Shown piece by piece: positions 39,445 through 48,291 of a stretch of 64,000 bases of DNA. A model generated the notes under the pieces. The model ran no database searches. It was given only the letters and a program-made list of their open reading frames with translations, and was not told the DNA's origin. The stretch is from Clostridium amylolyticum. GTDB lineage: Bacteria; Bacillota; Clostridia; Clostridiales; Clostridiaceae. The stretch spans positions 744,001-808,000 of the forward strand of contig NZ_FQZO01000001.1 in NCBI RefSeq assembly GCF_900142075.1. Reading direction: 5' to 3'. Both the position numbers and the translations under genes were made by a program. How positions within the stretch are numbered: position 1 is the first letter of the stretch; each line of letters begins with the position of its first letter.

Positions 39445-40326
39445 ATGGCTAATAGTATGACTGGCTTTGGAAGAGCAGCCAGTGGAGAAAATTCTAATCG
39501 AAATTTCATGGTTGAAATCAAAAGTGTTAATCATAGGTTTCTAGATATAAATGTTAAAATGCCAAAAAGCTTGTTTTCACTAGAAGACAAAATAAGAAAG
39601 TTAATTAGTGAAAAATTAAGCAGGGGTAAAGTAGATGTCTTTATTACATATAAAAATTATAACAAATCAGATTTAGAAGCAAGTCTCAACTCAAATTTAG
39701 CAGATAGTTACATAAAATGTTTACAAGAGCTACAAGAAAGATATAATATTAAAAATGATATTAGTACTTCCTTAATAGCTAGATTCCCTGATGTTATTTA
39801 TACTGAAGAAAAAGAAGAAAATATGGATGAGATATGGAATGAAATATCTTCTGCTATGAATAACTCATTAATTATGCTTAAAGAAATGAGAGAAAGAGAA
39901 GGGGAAAAGCTAAAAGCTGACATCATTACAAAATGCAAGGATATTGAAAAAGATGTAAACAGTATTAAACATCTTTCAGAAAAAGTAGTAGTAAACTATA
40001 AAAATAAACTTACAGAAAGACTAGCTGAACTCCTTGGTAATATTCCCGTAGACGAAAATAGAATAAGTTTGGAACTGGCAATCTTTGCAGATAGGGCAAG
40101 TATAGATGAAGAATTAACTCGTTTGTACAGCCACATTGACCAACTTGTAAATACTCTCAATGTTTCAGAACCTATTGGAAGAAAACTAGACTTTATAGTT
40201 CAAGAGATGAATAGGGAAGCAAATACCATAGCTTCTAAATCTTCAGATCTTGAAATAACCAACTTTGCTCTAAATATTAAAAATAACATAGAGAAAATTA
40301 GAGAACAAATTCAAAACATTGAATAA
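39445..40326 (+). CDS. yicC: YicC family endoribonuclease
   Basis: YicC/YloC family protein of 293 residues; E. coli YicC is an endoribonuclease that acts on small RNAs. The sequence shows the family N-terminus MTGFGRAASGENSNRNFMVE and IKSVNHRFLDINVKMPKSL near 25. The C-terminal domain has RDAxID-like ADRASIDEELTRLYSHIDQ near 215 and GRKLDFIVQEMNREANTI near 250. AAGGAGG lies before ATG 39445; the open frame extends upstream through the promoter and is not coding. It is the first gene before remA, gmk and rpoZ, the conserved Bacillus order yloC-remA-gmk-rpoZ. Confidence 0.96.
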   Translation: MANSMTGFGRAASGENSNRNFMVEIKSVNHRFLDINVKMPKSLFSLEDKIRKLISEKLSRGKVDVFITYKNYNKSDLEASLNSNLADSYIKCLQELQERYNIKNDISTSLIARFPDVIYTEEKEENMDEIWNEISSAMNNSLIMLKEMREREGEKLKADIITKCKDIEKDVNSIKHLSEKVVVNYKNKLTERLAELLGNIPVDENRISLELAIFADRASIDEELTRLYSHIDQLVNTLNVSEPIGRKLDFIVQEMNREANTIASKSSDLEITNFALNIKNNIEKIREQIQNIE

Positions 40327-40341
40327 TCAGGAGGAATATTA

Positions 40342-40611
40342 ATGAACATAAAATTAATAAATATTGGATTTGGTAATATTGTTTCAGCCAATAGACTAGT
40401 AGCTATAGTAAGTCCGGAATCTGCACCTATTAAAAGAATAATACAAGAAGCAAGAGATAGAGGTATGCTTATAGATGCAACCTATGGAAGAAGAACTAGA
40501 GCTGTAATTATAACTGACAGCGATCATGTTATATTATCAGCAGTTCAGCCAGAAACCGTAGCTCACAGATTATCTTCAAAAGAAGAAGTTATGGATGAGG
40601 TTGATGAATAA
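40342..40611 (+). CDS. remA: Extracellular matrix regulator RemA (DUF370)
   Basis: Small DNA-binding protein of 89 residues in the DUF370 family. In B. subtilis RemA activates biofilm matrix genes and forms an oligomeric ring. Typical blocks are INIGFGNIVSANRLVAIVSP near residue 5, SAPIKRIIQEARDRGMLIDA near 28 and RTRAVIITDSDHVILSAVQP near 55. AGGAGG lies before the ATG. Its stop overlaps the gmk start by one base. Confidence 0.97.
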   Translation: MNIKLINIGFGNIVSANRLVAIVSPESAPIKRIIQEARDRGMLIDATYGRRTRAVIITDSDHVILSAVQPETVAHRLSSKEEVMDEVDE

Positions 40612-41213
40612 TGCCAAAAAGAGGTTTACTTATAGTTATTTCTGGACCTTCTGGTGCAGGTAAAGGTACTATTTGTAAAAGCATTATTAATGAAAGTGAT
40701 TGTTGGATTTCTGTATCAGCTACAACTAGAGCTCCTAGAGCAGGAGAAATAGAAGGAACTAATTATTTTTTCTTAACTAAAGAAGAATTTAATAAAAAAA
40801 TAGAGGATAATGATTTTTTAGAATATGTTGAAGTCTATGGCAATCTTTATGGTACCCCTAAATCCAAGGTGGAAGAGGTACTTAACTCTGGAAGAGATGT
40901 TATTCTAGAAATAGATATTCAAGGAGCCCTTAAAGTAAAAGAAAAAGTAGATGATGGGGTATACATTTTCATCCTCCCACCTTCTATGGAAGAATTAAAA
41001 CAAAGAATTATTAAAAGAGGCAGCGAAACACCAGAATCATTAATGACTAGGTTTAAATCAGCTTACGAAGAAATAAATTTTATTTCTAAATATAATTATG
41101 CAGTTATAAATAACACTGTAGAGGAAGCTGTTAGAAAGATTCAATCCATAATAACTGCTGAAAAATGCAGAGTAGGAAGAGTTAAAGATAGTTTTTTTGA
41201 AATAAAGGAGTGA
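40611..41213 (+). CDS. gmk: Guanylate kinase
   Basis: Phosphorylates GMP and dGMP to the diphosphates; 200 residues. The P-loop is SGPSGAGKGTICKSI near residue 9. The GMP-binding segment SVSATTRAPRAGEIEGTNYF lies near 34. YVEVYGNLYGTPKS is near 74, LEIDIQGALKVKEK near 97 and the lid region KRGSETPESLMTRF near 136. The ATG overlaps the remA stop (TAATG). rpoZ follows immediately. Confidence 0.98.
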   Translation: MPKRGLLIVISGPSGAGKGTICKSIINESDCWISVSATTRAPRAGEIEGTNYFFLTKEEFNKKIEDNDFLEYVEVYGNLYGTPKSKVEEVLNSGRDVILEIDIQGALKVKEKVDDGVYIFILPPSMEELKQRIIKRGSETPESLMTRFKSAYEEINFISKYNYAVINNTVEEAVRKIQSIITAEKCRVGRVKDSFFEIKE

Positions 41214-41218
41214 TTTAT

Positions 41219-41437
41219 GTGATAAATTCTATGATTAATCCGTCTATAGTAGATCTTTTAGACAAAGTTGATAATAGATATTCCCTTGTAATAGTAACAT
41301 CAAAAAGAGCAAGACAAATCATAGATGGTGAAAATAAGCTTGCTGATATTAAATCAAATAAAGCTTTAACTATTGCAATTAATGAAGTTAATCAAGGTTT
41401 TATAACTTATGAGTCTTTGAAGGAAGGATTTAAATAA
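41219..41437 (+). CDS. rpoZ: DNA-directed RNA polymerase omega subunit
   Basis: Small RNA polymerase subunit of 72 residues that helps beta-prime folding. The conserved blocks are MINPSIVDLLDKVDNRYSLV and ASKRARQI (here TSKRARQIIDGE), followed by the KALTIAINEV segment. Possible in-frame starts are GTG 41210, GTG 41219 and ATG 41231. GTG 41219 is chosen because AAGGAG ends 9 nt before it, whereas 41210 touches that ribosome-binding site. It follows gmk, as in most Firmicutes, and is 2 nt from coaBC. Confidence 0.93.
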   Translation: MINSMINPSIVDLLDKVDNRYSLVIVTSKRARQIIDGENKLADIKSNKALTIAINEVNQGFITYESLKEGFK

Positions 41438-41439
41438 AA

Positions 41440-42627
41440 ATGAACAATAAATGTATAGTAGTAGGAGTAACTGGAGGTATAGCTGCTTACAAGGCTTTGG
41501 ATGTTATAAGTAGATTAAGAAAACTTGACTATGAAGTTCGTGTAATAATGACTAAGTCAGCTTGTGAATTTGTTACCCCCTTAAGCTTTCAATCTTTGAG
41601 TCAAAACATAGTTATTACAGATATGTTTGATGAACCAAAAGCTTGGGAAATACAACATATTTCATTAGCCCAAAAAGCTGATCTTATGCTTATAGTGCCA
41701 GCTACAGCAAATATAATTGGTAAAGTTGCTAATGGTATTGCTGATGATATGCTTTCAACCACCATTATGGCAACTCAAGCACCAGTAGTTTTTGCTTCTG
41801 CTATGAATACTCAAATGTTTGCCAATCCTATAGTTCAAGGCAACATAGAAAAGTTAAAAAGTTTTGGATATAGGTTTATTGAGCCAGCAAGTGGGAGATT
41901 AGCCTGCGGAGATGTGGGAAAAGGTAAGCTTGAAGATACAGAAAAAATTGCAGAAATAGTAGATTCAATGCTATATGAACCAAAAGACTTACTGAACAAA
42001 AAGGTTTTGATAACAGCTGGTCCGACAGAAGCTCCTATTGATCCAGTAAGATGCATAACTAACCATTCTAGTGGAAAGATGGGCTATGCTATAGCAGCAG
42101 AGGCAAGGAATAGAGGTGCTGAAGTTACTTTAATATCCGGCGCAACAAATATATATCCTCCCCTGGGAGTAAAAGTAATAAATGTTAAAACCAATGAAGA
42201 AATGTTAAATTCAATACTTGATTTATATAGCCAAATGGATATAATAATAAAAAGTGCAGCTGTATCAGATTACAAAGTAAAGAATTATAGCAAAGAAAAA
42301 ATCAAAAAGAAAGAGGATACTTTAGTATTAGAATTAACTAAAGATACCGATATTTTAAAGTTTATAGGTAGTAAAAAACAAAATCAAGTTTTAGTAGGAT
42401 TTGCAGCAGAGAGTAATGACTTGATAATTAATGCAAAAGAAAAACTAAAACATAAAAATCTTGATTATGTTGTTGCTAATGATATTACCCAAATAGATGG
42501 AGGTTTCCATTCTGACTTTAATAGGGTTACTATTCTATCAAAGCATGGTGAGTCATTAAACCTTGATAAAATGAACAAAAAAGATATTGCCAAGAATCTT
42601 TTTGATTTTATCATGAAAGAGCGCTAA
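41440..42627 (+). CDS. coaBC: Bifunctional phosphopantothenoylcysteine decarboxylase / phosphopantothenate--cysteine ligase
   Basis: Two-domain coenzyme A enzyme of 395 residues. The N-terminal CoaC flavoprotein domain (about 1-180) shows VGVTGGIAAYKALDVISRLR, the catalytic His in WEIQHISLAQKADL near 75, ASAMNTQMFANP near 125 and ACGDVGKGKL near 155. The C-terminal CoaB domain shows ITAGPTEAPIDPVRCITNHS near 190 and IIKSAAVSDYKV near 268. A short terminator overlaps the 3' end. priA follows 35 nt later. Confidence 0.97.
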   Translation: MNNKCIVVGVTGGIAAYKALDVISRLRKLDYEVRVIMTKSACEFVTPLSFQSLSQNIVITDMFDEPKAWEIQHISLAQKADLMLIVPATANIIGKVANGIADDMLSTTIMATQAPVVFASAMNTQMFANPIVQGNIEKLKSFGYRFIEPASGRLACGDVGKGKLEDTEKIAEIVDSMLYEPKDLLNKKVLITAGPTEAPIDPVRCITNHSSGKMGYAIAAEARNRGAEVTLISGATNIYPPLGVKVINVKTNEEMLNSILDLYSQMDIIIKSAAVSDYKVKNYSKEKIKKKEDTLVLELTKDTDILKFIGSKKQNQVLVGFAAESNDLIINAKEKLKHKNLDYVVANDITQIDGGFHSDFNRVTILSKHGESLNLDKMNKKDIAKNLFDFIMKER

Positions 42628-42640
42628 TGCGCTTTTTTAT
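42616..42640 (+). terminator. Short terminator after coaBC
   Basis: AAAGAGCGC-TAAT-GCGCTTTTTT overlaps the coaBC stop codon. Confidence 0.75.
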
Positions 42641-42662
42641 TTTATTAAAGGGTGTGGACTGA

Positions 42663-44855
42663 ATGTTTGCAGGAATTATAGTCAATAACGAATCTATTTT
42701 ATTAGACAAAATATTTACTTACAAAGTACCAGAAAAGTTACTGAAAGATATTAAGATAGGGCAATTAGTAAAAATTCCTTTTGGTAAGTCAAATAAGCTA
42801 GTCTTTGGATTTGTATATACCTTAAAGGATACCATTACTACTGAAGTGAAAAATATTAAAGAAATTTACTACATAAGTGAAAAGAATCAGCTATTTACCC
42901 TTTCAGATATTAAACTCATAGAATATATAAAAAAAAGCTATTTATCTACTTATCTAGAAGCTATAAAGTTGTTTATTCCGCCAGGTATAATAACTGGAGT
43001 TAAAGCTAAAACAAAAATTGTGTTATACACATCAAAAGCTTTGGAGGATAAATATAGCAAAGAACCATATATAACTATATATAATTTTGTTAGAGATAAT
43101 AATGGTACGCTAATTAAAAGTGAAATAGCAAGCTCATTAAATTTGTCCATTAGTCCTATTAACACAATGATAAAGCATGGTTTTTTGTCTACTTCTAGTG
43201 AAGAGGTAACTAGATATAATGTCAGGGAATATGATGTCTATGAAAAGAAACAATTAAATGAAGAACAACTTATAGCTGTAAATGAAATTATTAATTCTAA
43301 AAAGAATATGTTTTTACTAAATGGAATAACAGGCAGTGGTAAGACAGAAGTTTACATGAATTTAGTAGAACATTATATGAAAAATAATAAGAGTTCTATT
43401 ATATTAGTTCCAGAAATATCACTGACGCCTCAAATGGTGGAAAGATTTAAAGGTAGATTTGGCAAAGATATAGCCATTTTTCATAGCAAACTTTCGGATG
43501 GTGAAAGATATGATGAATGGTTTAGAGTTAAGCAAGGAAAAGTTAAACTTGCTATAGGAGCGCGCTCAGCTATATTTTTACCTTTTTCAGATTTAGGGCT
43601 TATTGTTATTGATGAAGAACATGAAAGTAGTTATAAATCGGACAGCGATCCAAAATATCATGTAAGAGATATAGCCAAGGTTTTAAGTTATAATAACTCA
43701 TGTAAAGTGGTGCTAGGTTCTGCCACACCAAGCATAGAGTCATTTTATCATACTTATAACGGTGAGTATCAGCTTATTAATTTAAAAAACAGAGTAGATG
43801 GAGCTACTTTACCATTGATAACCTTAATAGATATGAGAGAAGAGTTAGCCAACAATAATAGGTCTGTTTTTAGCAAAGAACTTTTTGAAGAAATTAATTT
43901 AAGGCTAGCTAAAAAAGAACAAATTATTTTGTTTTTAAATAGAAGAGGTTTTTCTACCTTTGTTTCCTGTAGAAAATGCGGTTATGTGTTTAAATGCCCA
44001 AATTGCGATATTTCTCTAACCTATCATAATAGCGGTAATCTTATATGTCACTACTGTGGTCATAGAGAAAGATCTGTTAATGCTTGTCCAAGTTGTAAAA
44101 GCAAATATGTAAAATACTTTGGTATAGGCACAGAAAAACTTGAAAATGAAATAAAAAGATATTTTCCTAAAAGTAAAACCTTAAGAATGGACTTCGATAC
44201 TACTAGGAAGAAGAATTCCTACGAAGAAATATATAATACTTTTAAAAAGGGTGAAGCAGACATATTATTAGGTACTCAAATGATTGCTAAAGGATTAGAC
44301 TTTCCAAATGTAACCTTAGTGGGGGTTATTTCTGCAGACTTATCCTTAAACTTGCCAGATTATCGAGCGGCTGAAAGGACTTATCAGCTAATTACTCAAG
44401 TGGCCGGAAGAGCTGGTAGAAGAAAAAAATTAGGTAAGGTTATAGTTCAGACTTATACTCCTCAGCATTATAGTTTACAATATGCCAAAAATTATGATTA
44501 TTTATCTTTATACAATGAAGAGATAAAGATAAGAGAGGCCATGAATAATCCTCCCTTTTCAAGAATTTTATCCATAAATTTAAGTTCTGAAAATGAAAGG
44601 GTTTTAATTAATAAAGCAAACGAAATAGGAATAAAAATAAAAGAAGAATTTAAAAAGGATGAATTTCAAATTTTAGGACCTTCACCTAGCATAATTTCGA
44701 AAATAAAAAAAATGTTTAGATGGCAGATTATTATTAAAGGAATTATAACAGATGAGAGAGCAGCTGATATTAAAAATAGAGTCTATGACTTGATAAAGGA
44801 CGTATATAGTGATATAAGAATAAATATAGATATTAATCCAAATAGTTTATTATAG
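42663..44855 (+). CDS. priA: Primosomal helicase PriA
   Basis: Superfamily 2 helicase of 730 residues that restarts stalled replication forks. The N-terminal 3'-DNA-binding domain covers about 1-100. Walker A GITGSGKTEVYMN lies near residue 223 and Walker B VIDEEHESSYKSD near 317. The zinc-binding insert has four Cys pairs, CRKCGYVFKCPNC and CHYCG...CPSC, near 437-480. Helicase motifs QMIAKGLDFPNVTLVGV near 540 and QVAGRAGR near 580 follow. The length and order are normal. It starts 35 nt after coaBC and is 16 nt before def. Confidence 0.98.
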   Translation: MFAGIIVNNESILLDKIFTYKVPEKLLKDIKIGQLVKIPFGKSNKLVFGFVYTLKDTITTEVKNIKEIYYISEKNQLFTLSDIKLIEYIKKSYLSTYLEAIKLFIPPGIITGVKAKTKIVLYTSKALEDKYSKEPYITIYNFVRDNNGTLIKSEIASSLNLSISPINTMIKHGFLSTSSEEVTRYNVREYDVYEKKQLNEEQLIAVNEIINSKKNMFLLNGITGSGKTEVYMNLVEHYMKNNKSSIILVPEISLTPQMVERFKGRFGKDIAIFHSKLSDGERYDEWFRVKQGKVKLAIGARSAIFLPFSDLGLIVIDEEHESSYKSDSDPKYHVRDIAKVLSYNNSCKVVLGSATPSIESFYHTYNGEYQLINLKNRVDGATLPLITLIDMREELANNNRSVFSKELFEEINLRLAKKEQIILFLNRRGFSTFVSCRKCGYVFKCPNCDISLTYHNSGNLICHYCGHRERSVNACPSCKSKYVKYFGIGTEKLENEIKRYFPKSKTLRMDFDTTRKKNSYEEIYNTFKKGEADILLGTQMIAKGLDFPNVTLVGVISADLSLNLPDYRAAERTYQLITQVAGRAGRRKKLGKVIVQTYTPQHYSLQYAKNYDYLSLYNEEIKIREAMNNPPFSRILSINLSSENERVLINKANEIGIKIKEEFKKDEFQILGPSPSIISKIKKMFRWQIIIKGIITDERAADIKNRVYDLIKDVYSDIRINIDINPNSLL

Positions 44856-44871
44856 TAGGAGGTTAAAATAT

Positions 44872-45315
44872 ATGGCATTAAGAAATATAAGAATCATCGG
44901 TGATGATGTATTAAGAAAAAAGAGTAAAAAAGTTGATAAAATAAATGATAGAATACGTATATTAGTTAAGGATATGATAGATACAATGTATGATGCAGAT
45001 GGTGTTGGACTAGCTGCTCCTCAAGTGGGAATCTTGAAAAGAATATTTGTTATTGATGTAGGAGAGGGTCCTAAAGTATTTATAAATCCTGAAATTCTTG
45101 AAAAGAGCGGTTCTCAGGTGGATGTGGAAGGGTGTTTAAGCATACCTAATCAACAAGATGAAGTGGAAAGACCTTACAAAGTTAAAGTTAGAGCTTTTAA
45201 TGAAAAAGGTGAGGAGTTTGAGGTAGAAGCAGAAGAATTATTTGCTAGAGCAATTTGCCATGAGAATGATCACTTGGATGGGGTTTTATTCGTAGACAAA
45301 ACTAATAACAAATAA
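44872..45315 (+). CDS. def: Peptide deformylase
   Basis: Metal-dependent enzyme of 147 residues that removes the formyl group from nascent proteins. The three family motifs are GVGLAAPQVGI near residue 43, EGCLSIP near 88 (metal-binding Cys) and ICHENDHLDGVLF near 129, with two metal His and the catalytic Glu in HENDH. The short form is typical of Clostridium. AGGAGG lies before the ATG. It is directly followed by fmt, the enzyme that adds the formyl group to initiator tRNA. Confidence 0.98.
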   Translation: MALRNIRIIGDDVLRKKSKKVDKINDRIRILVKDMIDTMYDADGVGLAAPQVGILKRIFVIDVGEGPKVFINPEILEKSGSQVDVEGCLSIPNQQDEVERPYKVKVRAFNEKGEEFEVEAEELFARAICHENDHLDGVLFVDKTNNK

Positions 45316-45328
45316 AGGATGATGCATA

Positions 45329-46267
45329 ATGAAGATCATATTTATGGGAACTCCTGATTTTGCAGTCCCATCTTTAGAAGCTTTAATAGAAAAATTTGGT
45401 GTACAATATGTCTTTACTCAACCAGATAGACCCAAGGGTAGAGGAAATAAAGTTACAATGTCTCCAGTAAAAGAGGTAGCTTTAAAAAATAATATACCTG
45501 TTTTACAACCTATTAAATTGAAGAATAATTCTGAAATGATAGAATTAATCAAAGAATATAAACCCGATTTCATTATTGTAGTAGCTTTCGGACAAATATT
45601 GCCAAAGGATATACTAGATATACCTAAGTATGGATGTATAAATTTACACGCTTCCTTATTACCAAAGTACAGGGGAGCAGCTCCTATTAATTGGTGTATA
45701 ATAAATGGGGAAGTAGAGTCTGGAAACACTACCATGCTTATGGATATCGGTTTAGATACTGGTGATATGCTGCTAAAACAAACCATTACCTTGGATGATA
45801 AAATTACTGCAGGAGAACTTCATGATATATTAAGTAATAATGGCGCAAAACTTCTTATTGAAAGTATTGAAGGGTTAGTGAATAAAACTATAACTCCAGA
45901 AAAACAGCAGGATAGTTTAAGTAATTATGCACCTATGCTTAATAAAAATTTAGCTGAAATAAACTGGAATAAAAGCTCAAAAGAAATTCATAATTTAATT
46001 AGAGGACTTAATCCTAGGCCAGTAACGTACACTTATTATAAGGGAATCACAATGAAGATATACGAAAGTGAAGTAGTGGATAAGAATAGTAAGTTAGAGC
46101 CAGGGACAATAATAGCTGTATCAAAAAGCGGTATAGAAGTGACTACCAAGGATAAGGTATTACTAATAAAAAAAATACAGTTTCCAAATTCTAAACCGTT
46201 AAAAGTAAGTGAATATTTAAATGGTAATGATATAGAAACTAATGTGAAGTTAGGAAAGGAGTTTTAA
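45329..46267 (+). CDS. fmt: Methionyl-tRNA formyltransferase
   Basis: Transfers a formyl group from 10-formyl-tetrahydrofolate to Met-tRNA(fMet); 312 residues. The start IIFMGTPDFAVPSLEAL and the QPDRPKGRG loop near 31 are typical. The catalytic Asn-His-Asp are in the CINLHASLLPKYRGAAPINW segment near 105 and MLMDIGLDTGDML near 136. A C-terminal tRNA-binding domain starts near 205 (GLNPRPVTYTYYKG). It begins 13 nt after def and is 2 nt before the zinc peptidase. Confidence 0.98.
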   Translation: MKIIFMGTPDFAVPSLEALIEKFGVQYVFTQPDRPKGRGNKVTMSPVKEVALKNNIPVLQPIKLKNNSEMIELIKEYKPDFIIVVAFGQILPKDILDIPKYGCINLHASLLPKYRGAAPINWCIINGEVESGNTTMLMDIGLDTGDMLLKQTITLDDKITAGELHDILSNNGAKLLIESIEGLVNKTITPEKQQDSLSNYAPMLNKNLAEINWNKSSKEIHNLIRGLNPRPVTYTYYKGITMKIYESEVVDKNSKLEPGTIIAVSKSGIEVTTKDKVLLIKKIQFPNSKPLKVSEYLNGNDIETNVKLGKEF

Positions 46268-46269
46268 TT

Positions 46270-46956
46270 ATGTATGGTTATTTTGATTCAACAATGATAG
46301 TGCTTATTCCAGCATTACTTATATCTTTTTGGGCACAAACTAAGATAACAGCAACATTTAAAAGGTATTCTAAGGTATATAGCACCAAAGGATACAGTGC
46401 CTCTGAGGTGGCTAGAATGCTTCTTGATGAATCAGGCTTATATGATATTAACATAGAAAGAGTAGCAGGTAACTTAACAGACCATTATGATCCTAGAAAT
46501 AGGGTGTTAAGATTATCTGATACTGTGTATAACAGTACTTCAGTTGCTTCCATAGGGGTAGCTGCCCATGAAGTAGGTCATGCAATTCAGCATAAAGAAT
46601 CTTATGGCCCATTAATATTTAGAAATACCATAGTTCCAGCTGTTAATATTGGATCTAATTTTTCTTGGATATTATTCTTCCTAGGTATTATATTAGGAAA
46701 GCCTTCTTTAACAACCTTTGGTATATTGTTGTTTTCAGGTGTCGTTTTATTTCAACTGGTAACACTTCCTGTGGAGTTTGACGCTTCTAGCAGAGCTTTA
46801 AGAATATTAAAAGATAGAAGTATACTTGTAAATGATGAAATTACCTCTGCGAAAAAAGTTCTTAATGCAGCGGGTATGACATATGTAGCTGCAACTTTAG
46901 TGGCTCTTTCTCAATTATTTAGACTAATACTTTTAAGCAACAGAAACAGAGACTAG
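46270..46956 (+). CDS. Zinc metallopeptidase, membrane-bound (YugP family)
   Basis: Membrane protein of 228 residues in the neutral zinc metallopeptidase family (YugP-like, DUF2233-unrelated). An N-terminal membrane segment covers about 5-22. The zinc-binding motif VAAHEVGHAIQHKESYGP lies near residue 98. Later hydrophobic spans cover about 120-160 and 195-222. FDASSRAL lies near 180, where the third zinc ligand is expected. Natural substrates are unknown. It is placed between fmt and rsmB, as in many Clostridia, 2 nt after fmt and 8 nt before rsmB. Confidence 0.93.
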   Translation: MYGYFDSTMIVLIPALLISFWAQTKITATFKRYSKVYSTKGYSASEVARMLLDESGLYDINIERVAGNLTDHYDPRNRVLRLSDTVYNSTSVASIGVAAHEVGHAIQHKESYGPLIFRNTIVPAVNIGSNFSWILFFLGIILGKPSLTTFGILLFSGVVLFQLVTLPVEFDASSRALRILKDRSILVNDEITSAKKVLNAAGMTYVAATLVALSQLFRLILLSNRNRD

Positions 46957-46964
46957 GGGGTACT

Positions 46965-48290
46965 ATGGGAGCAAGAGAACTGGCGGTAAAGATTCTAGAC
47001 GAAATAATGTATAATGGTGCTTATTCTAATATTATTTTAGGAAAAGAACTTAACAAATCAAATTTGAATACTCAGGATAAGGCCTTAGTAACCGAAATTG
47101 TATATGGTACTATAAAATATAAATGTTCTATTGATAAAACCATTGAACTTTATCTTACAAAAGATATAAACTCTGTAGAAAAGCATATTTTAAACATTCT
47201 TAGAATATCTTTTTATCAATTAATATATTTAGATAAGATACCTGAGTATGCAGTAGTAAATGAAGCGGTAGATCTTTCTAAAAAAGATCTGCCTGGACTT
47301 CACAAATTAGTTAATGGTGTATTAAGAAATCATCTAAGAAAAAGACTTGTTTATAAAGCTTCTAGCAAAATAGATGAACTATGCTATAAGTATTCTTTTC
47401 AACCTTGGATGGTGAAATTGTTTATAAAGCAGTATGGGGATAAAAACGCCCAGTGCATATTAGAAGGACTTAACGAAAGCCCTAATATCACTGTAAGAGT
47501 AAACACTTTAAAAACAGATTTTGATGAAGCTTTTAATAAGCTTCAGGAGAACTCTTATGAAGTAGAATCAGGTGAGATCTCTCCTGATGCCATTAGAATA
47601 ATTAAAGGAAGAAGCATTGAGCTAAATCCTTTATTTAAAGATGGTTTGATTACCGTTCAGGATGAGAGCGCTATGCTAGTGGCTCCCCTCCTTGAACCTA
47701 CTAGTTCAGATAAAATTTTAGATCTTTGTGCAGCACCTGGTGGAAAAACCACACATATAGCTGAACTTGTTAATGGAATAGGTGATTTATCTGCATACGA
47801 TATCCATGAATATAAACTGAAGCTTATTAAACAAACAGCTGAAAGACTGGGAATAAATAATATTAAATTGGCTAAAATGGATGCATCTTTATTAAATAGA
47901 GACCTTATTAATACAGCTGATAAGGTACTTATAGATGTACCTTGTTCAGGACTAGGTATAATAAGGAAAAAACCAGAGATTAAATGGAATAAAGACTTTC
48001 ATGAGTTTAAGAGTCTTATAGATATTCAAAGAGCTATTATTGGTAATGCTATTCAGTATTTAAAGGACGATGGAACATTAATTTATTCCACATGTACTTT
48101 AAATAAAGAGGAAAATGAAGAAAATATCAAGTGGCTTCTTAAAGAATATCCAGAAATGAAGCTCCAGAAAATTAGTATAGGTAGAGCAGATAATATAATT
48201 AATCATATGGAAGGCTATGTAACCATATTGCCTAATAAGTTCATGGACGGATTTTTTATTGCAAAATTAATTAAAACTAGTAGGTGTTAA
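46965..48290 (+). CDS. rsmB: 16S rRNA (cytosine-967-C5) methyltransferase RsmB
   Basis: SAM-dependent methyltransferase of 441 residues that modifies C967 of 16S rRNA. The N-terminal NusB-like RNA-binding domain covers about 1-140 and shows TEIVYGTIKYKCSIDKTIE and PEYAVVNEAVDLSKK. The catalytic domain has QDESAMLVAPLLEP near 230, the SAM site DLCAAPGGKTTHIAEL near 250, DVPCSGLGIIRKKPEIKW near 325 and STCTLNKEENE near 375 (catalytic Cys pair in PCSG and TCT). It overlaps no gene; rlmN starts 1 nt later. Confidence 0.97.
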   Translation: MGARELAVKILDEIMYNGAYSNIILGKELNKSNLNTQDKALVTEIVYGTIKYKCSIDKTIELYLTKDINSVEKHILNILRISFYQLIYLDKIPEYAVVNEAVDLSKKDLPGLHKLVNGVLRNHLRKRLVYKASSKIDELCYKYSFQPWMVKLFIKQYGDKNAQCILEGLNESPNITVRVNTLKTDFDEAFNKLQENSYEVESGEISPDAIRIIKGRSIELNPLFKDGLITVQDESAMLVAPLLEPTSSDKILDLCAAPGGKTTHIAELVNGIGDLSAYDIHEYKLKLIKQTAERLGINNIKLAKMDASLLNRDLINTADKVLIDVPCSGLGIIRKKPEIKWNKDFHEFKSLIDIQRAIIGNAIQYLKDDGTLIYSTCTLNKEENEENIKWLLKEYPEMKLQKISIGRADNIINHMEGYVTILPNKFMDGFFIAKLIKTSRC

Positions 48291-48291
48291 C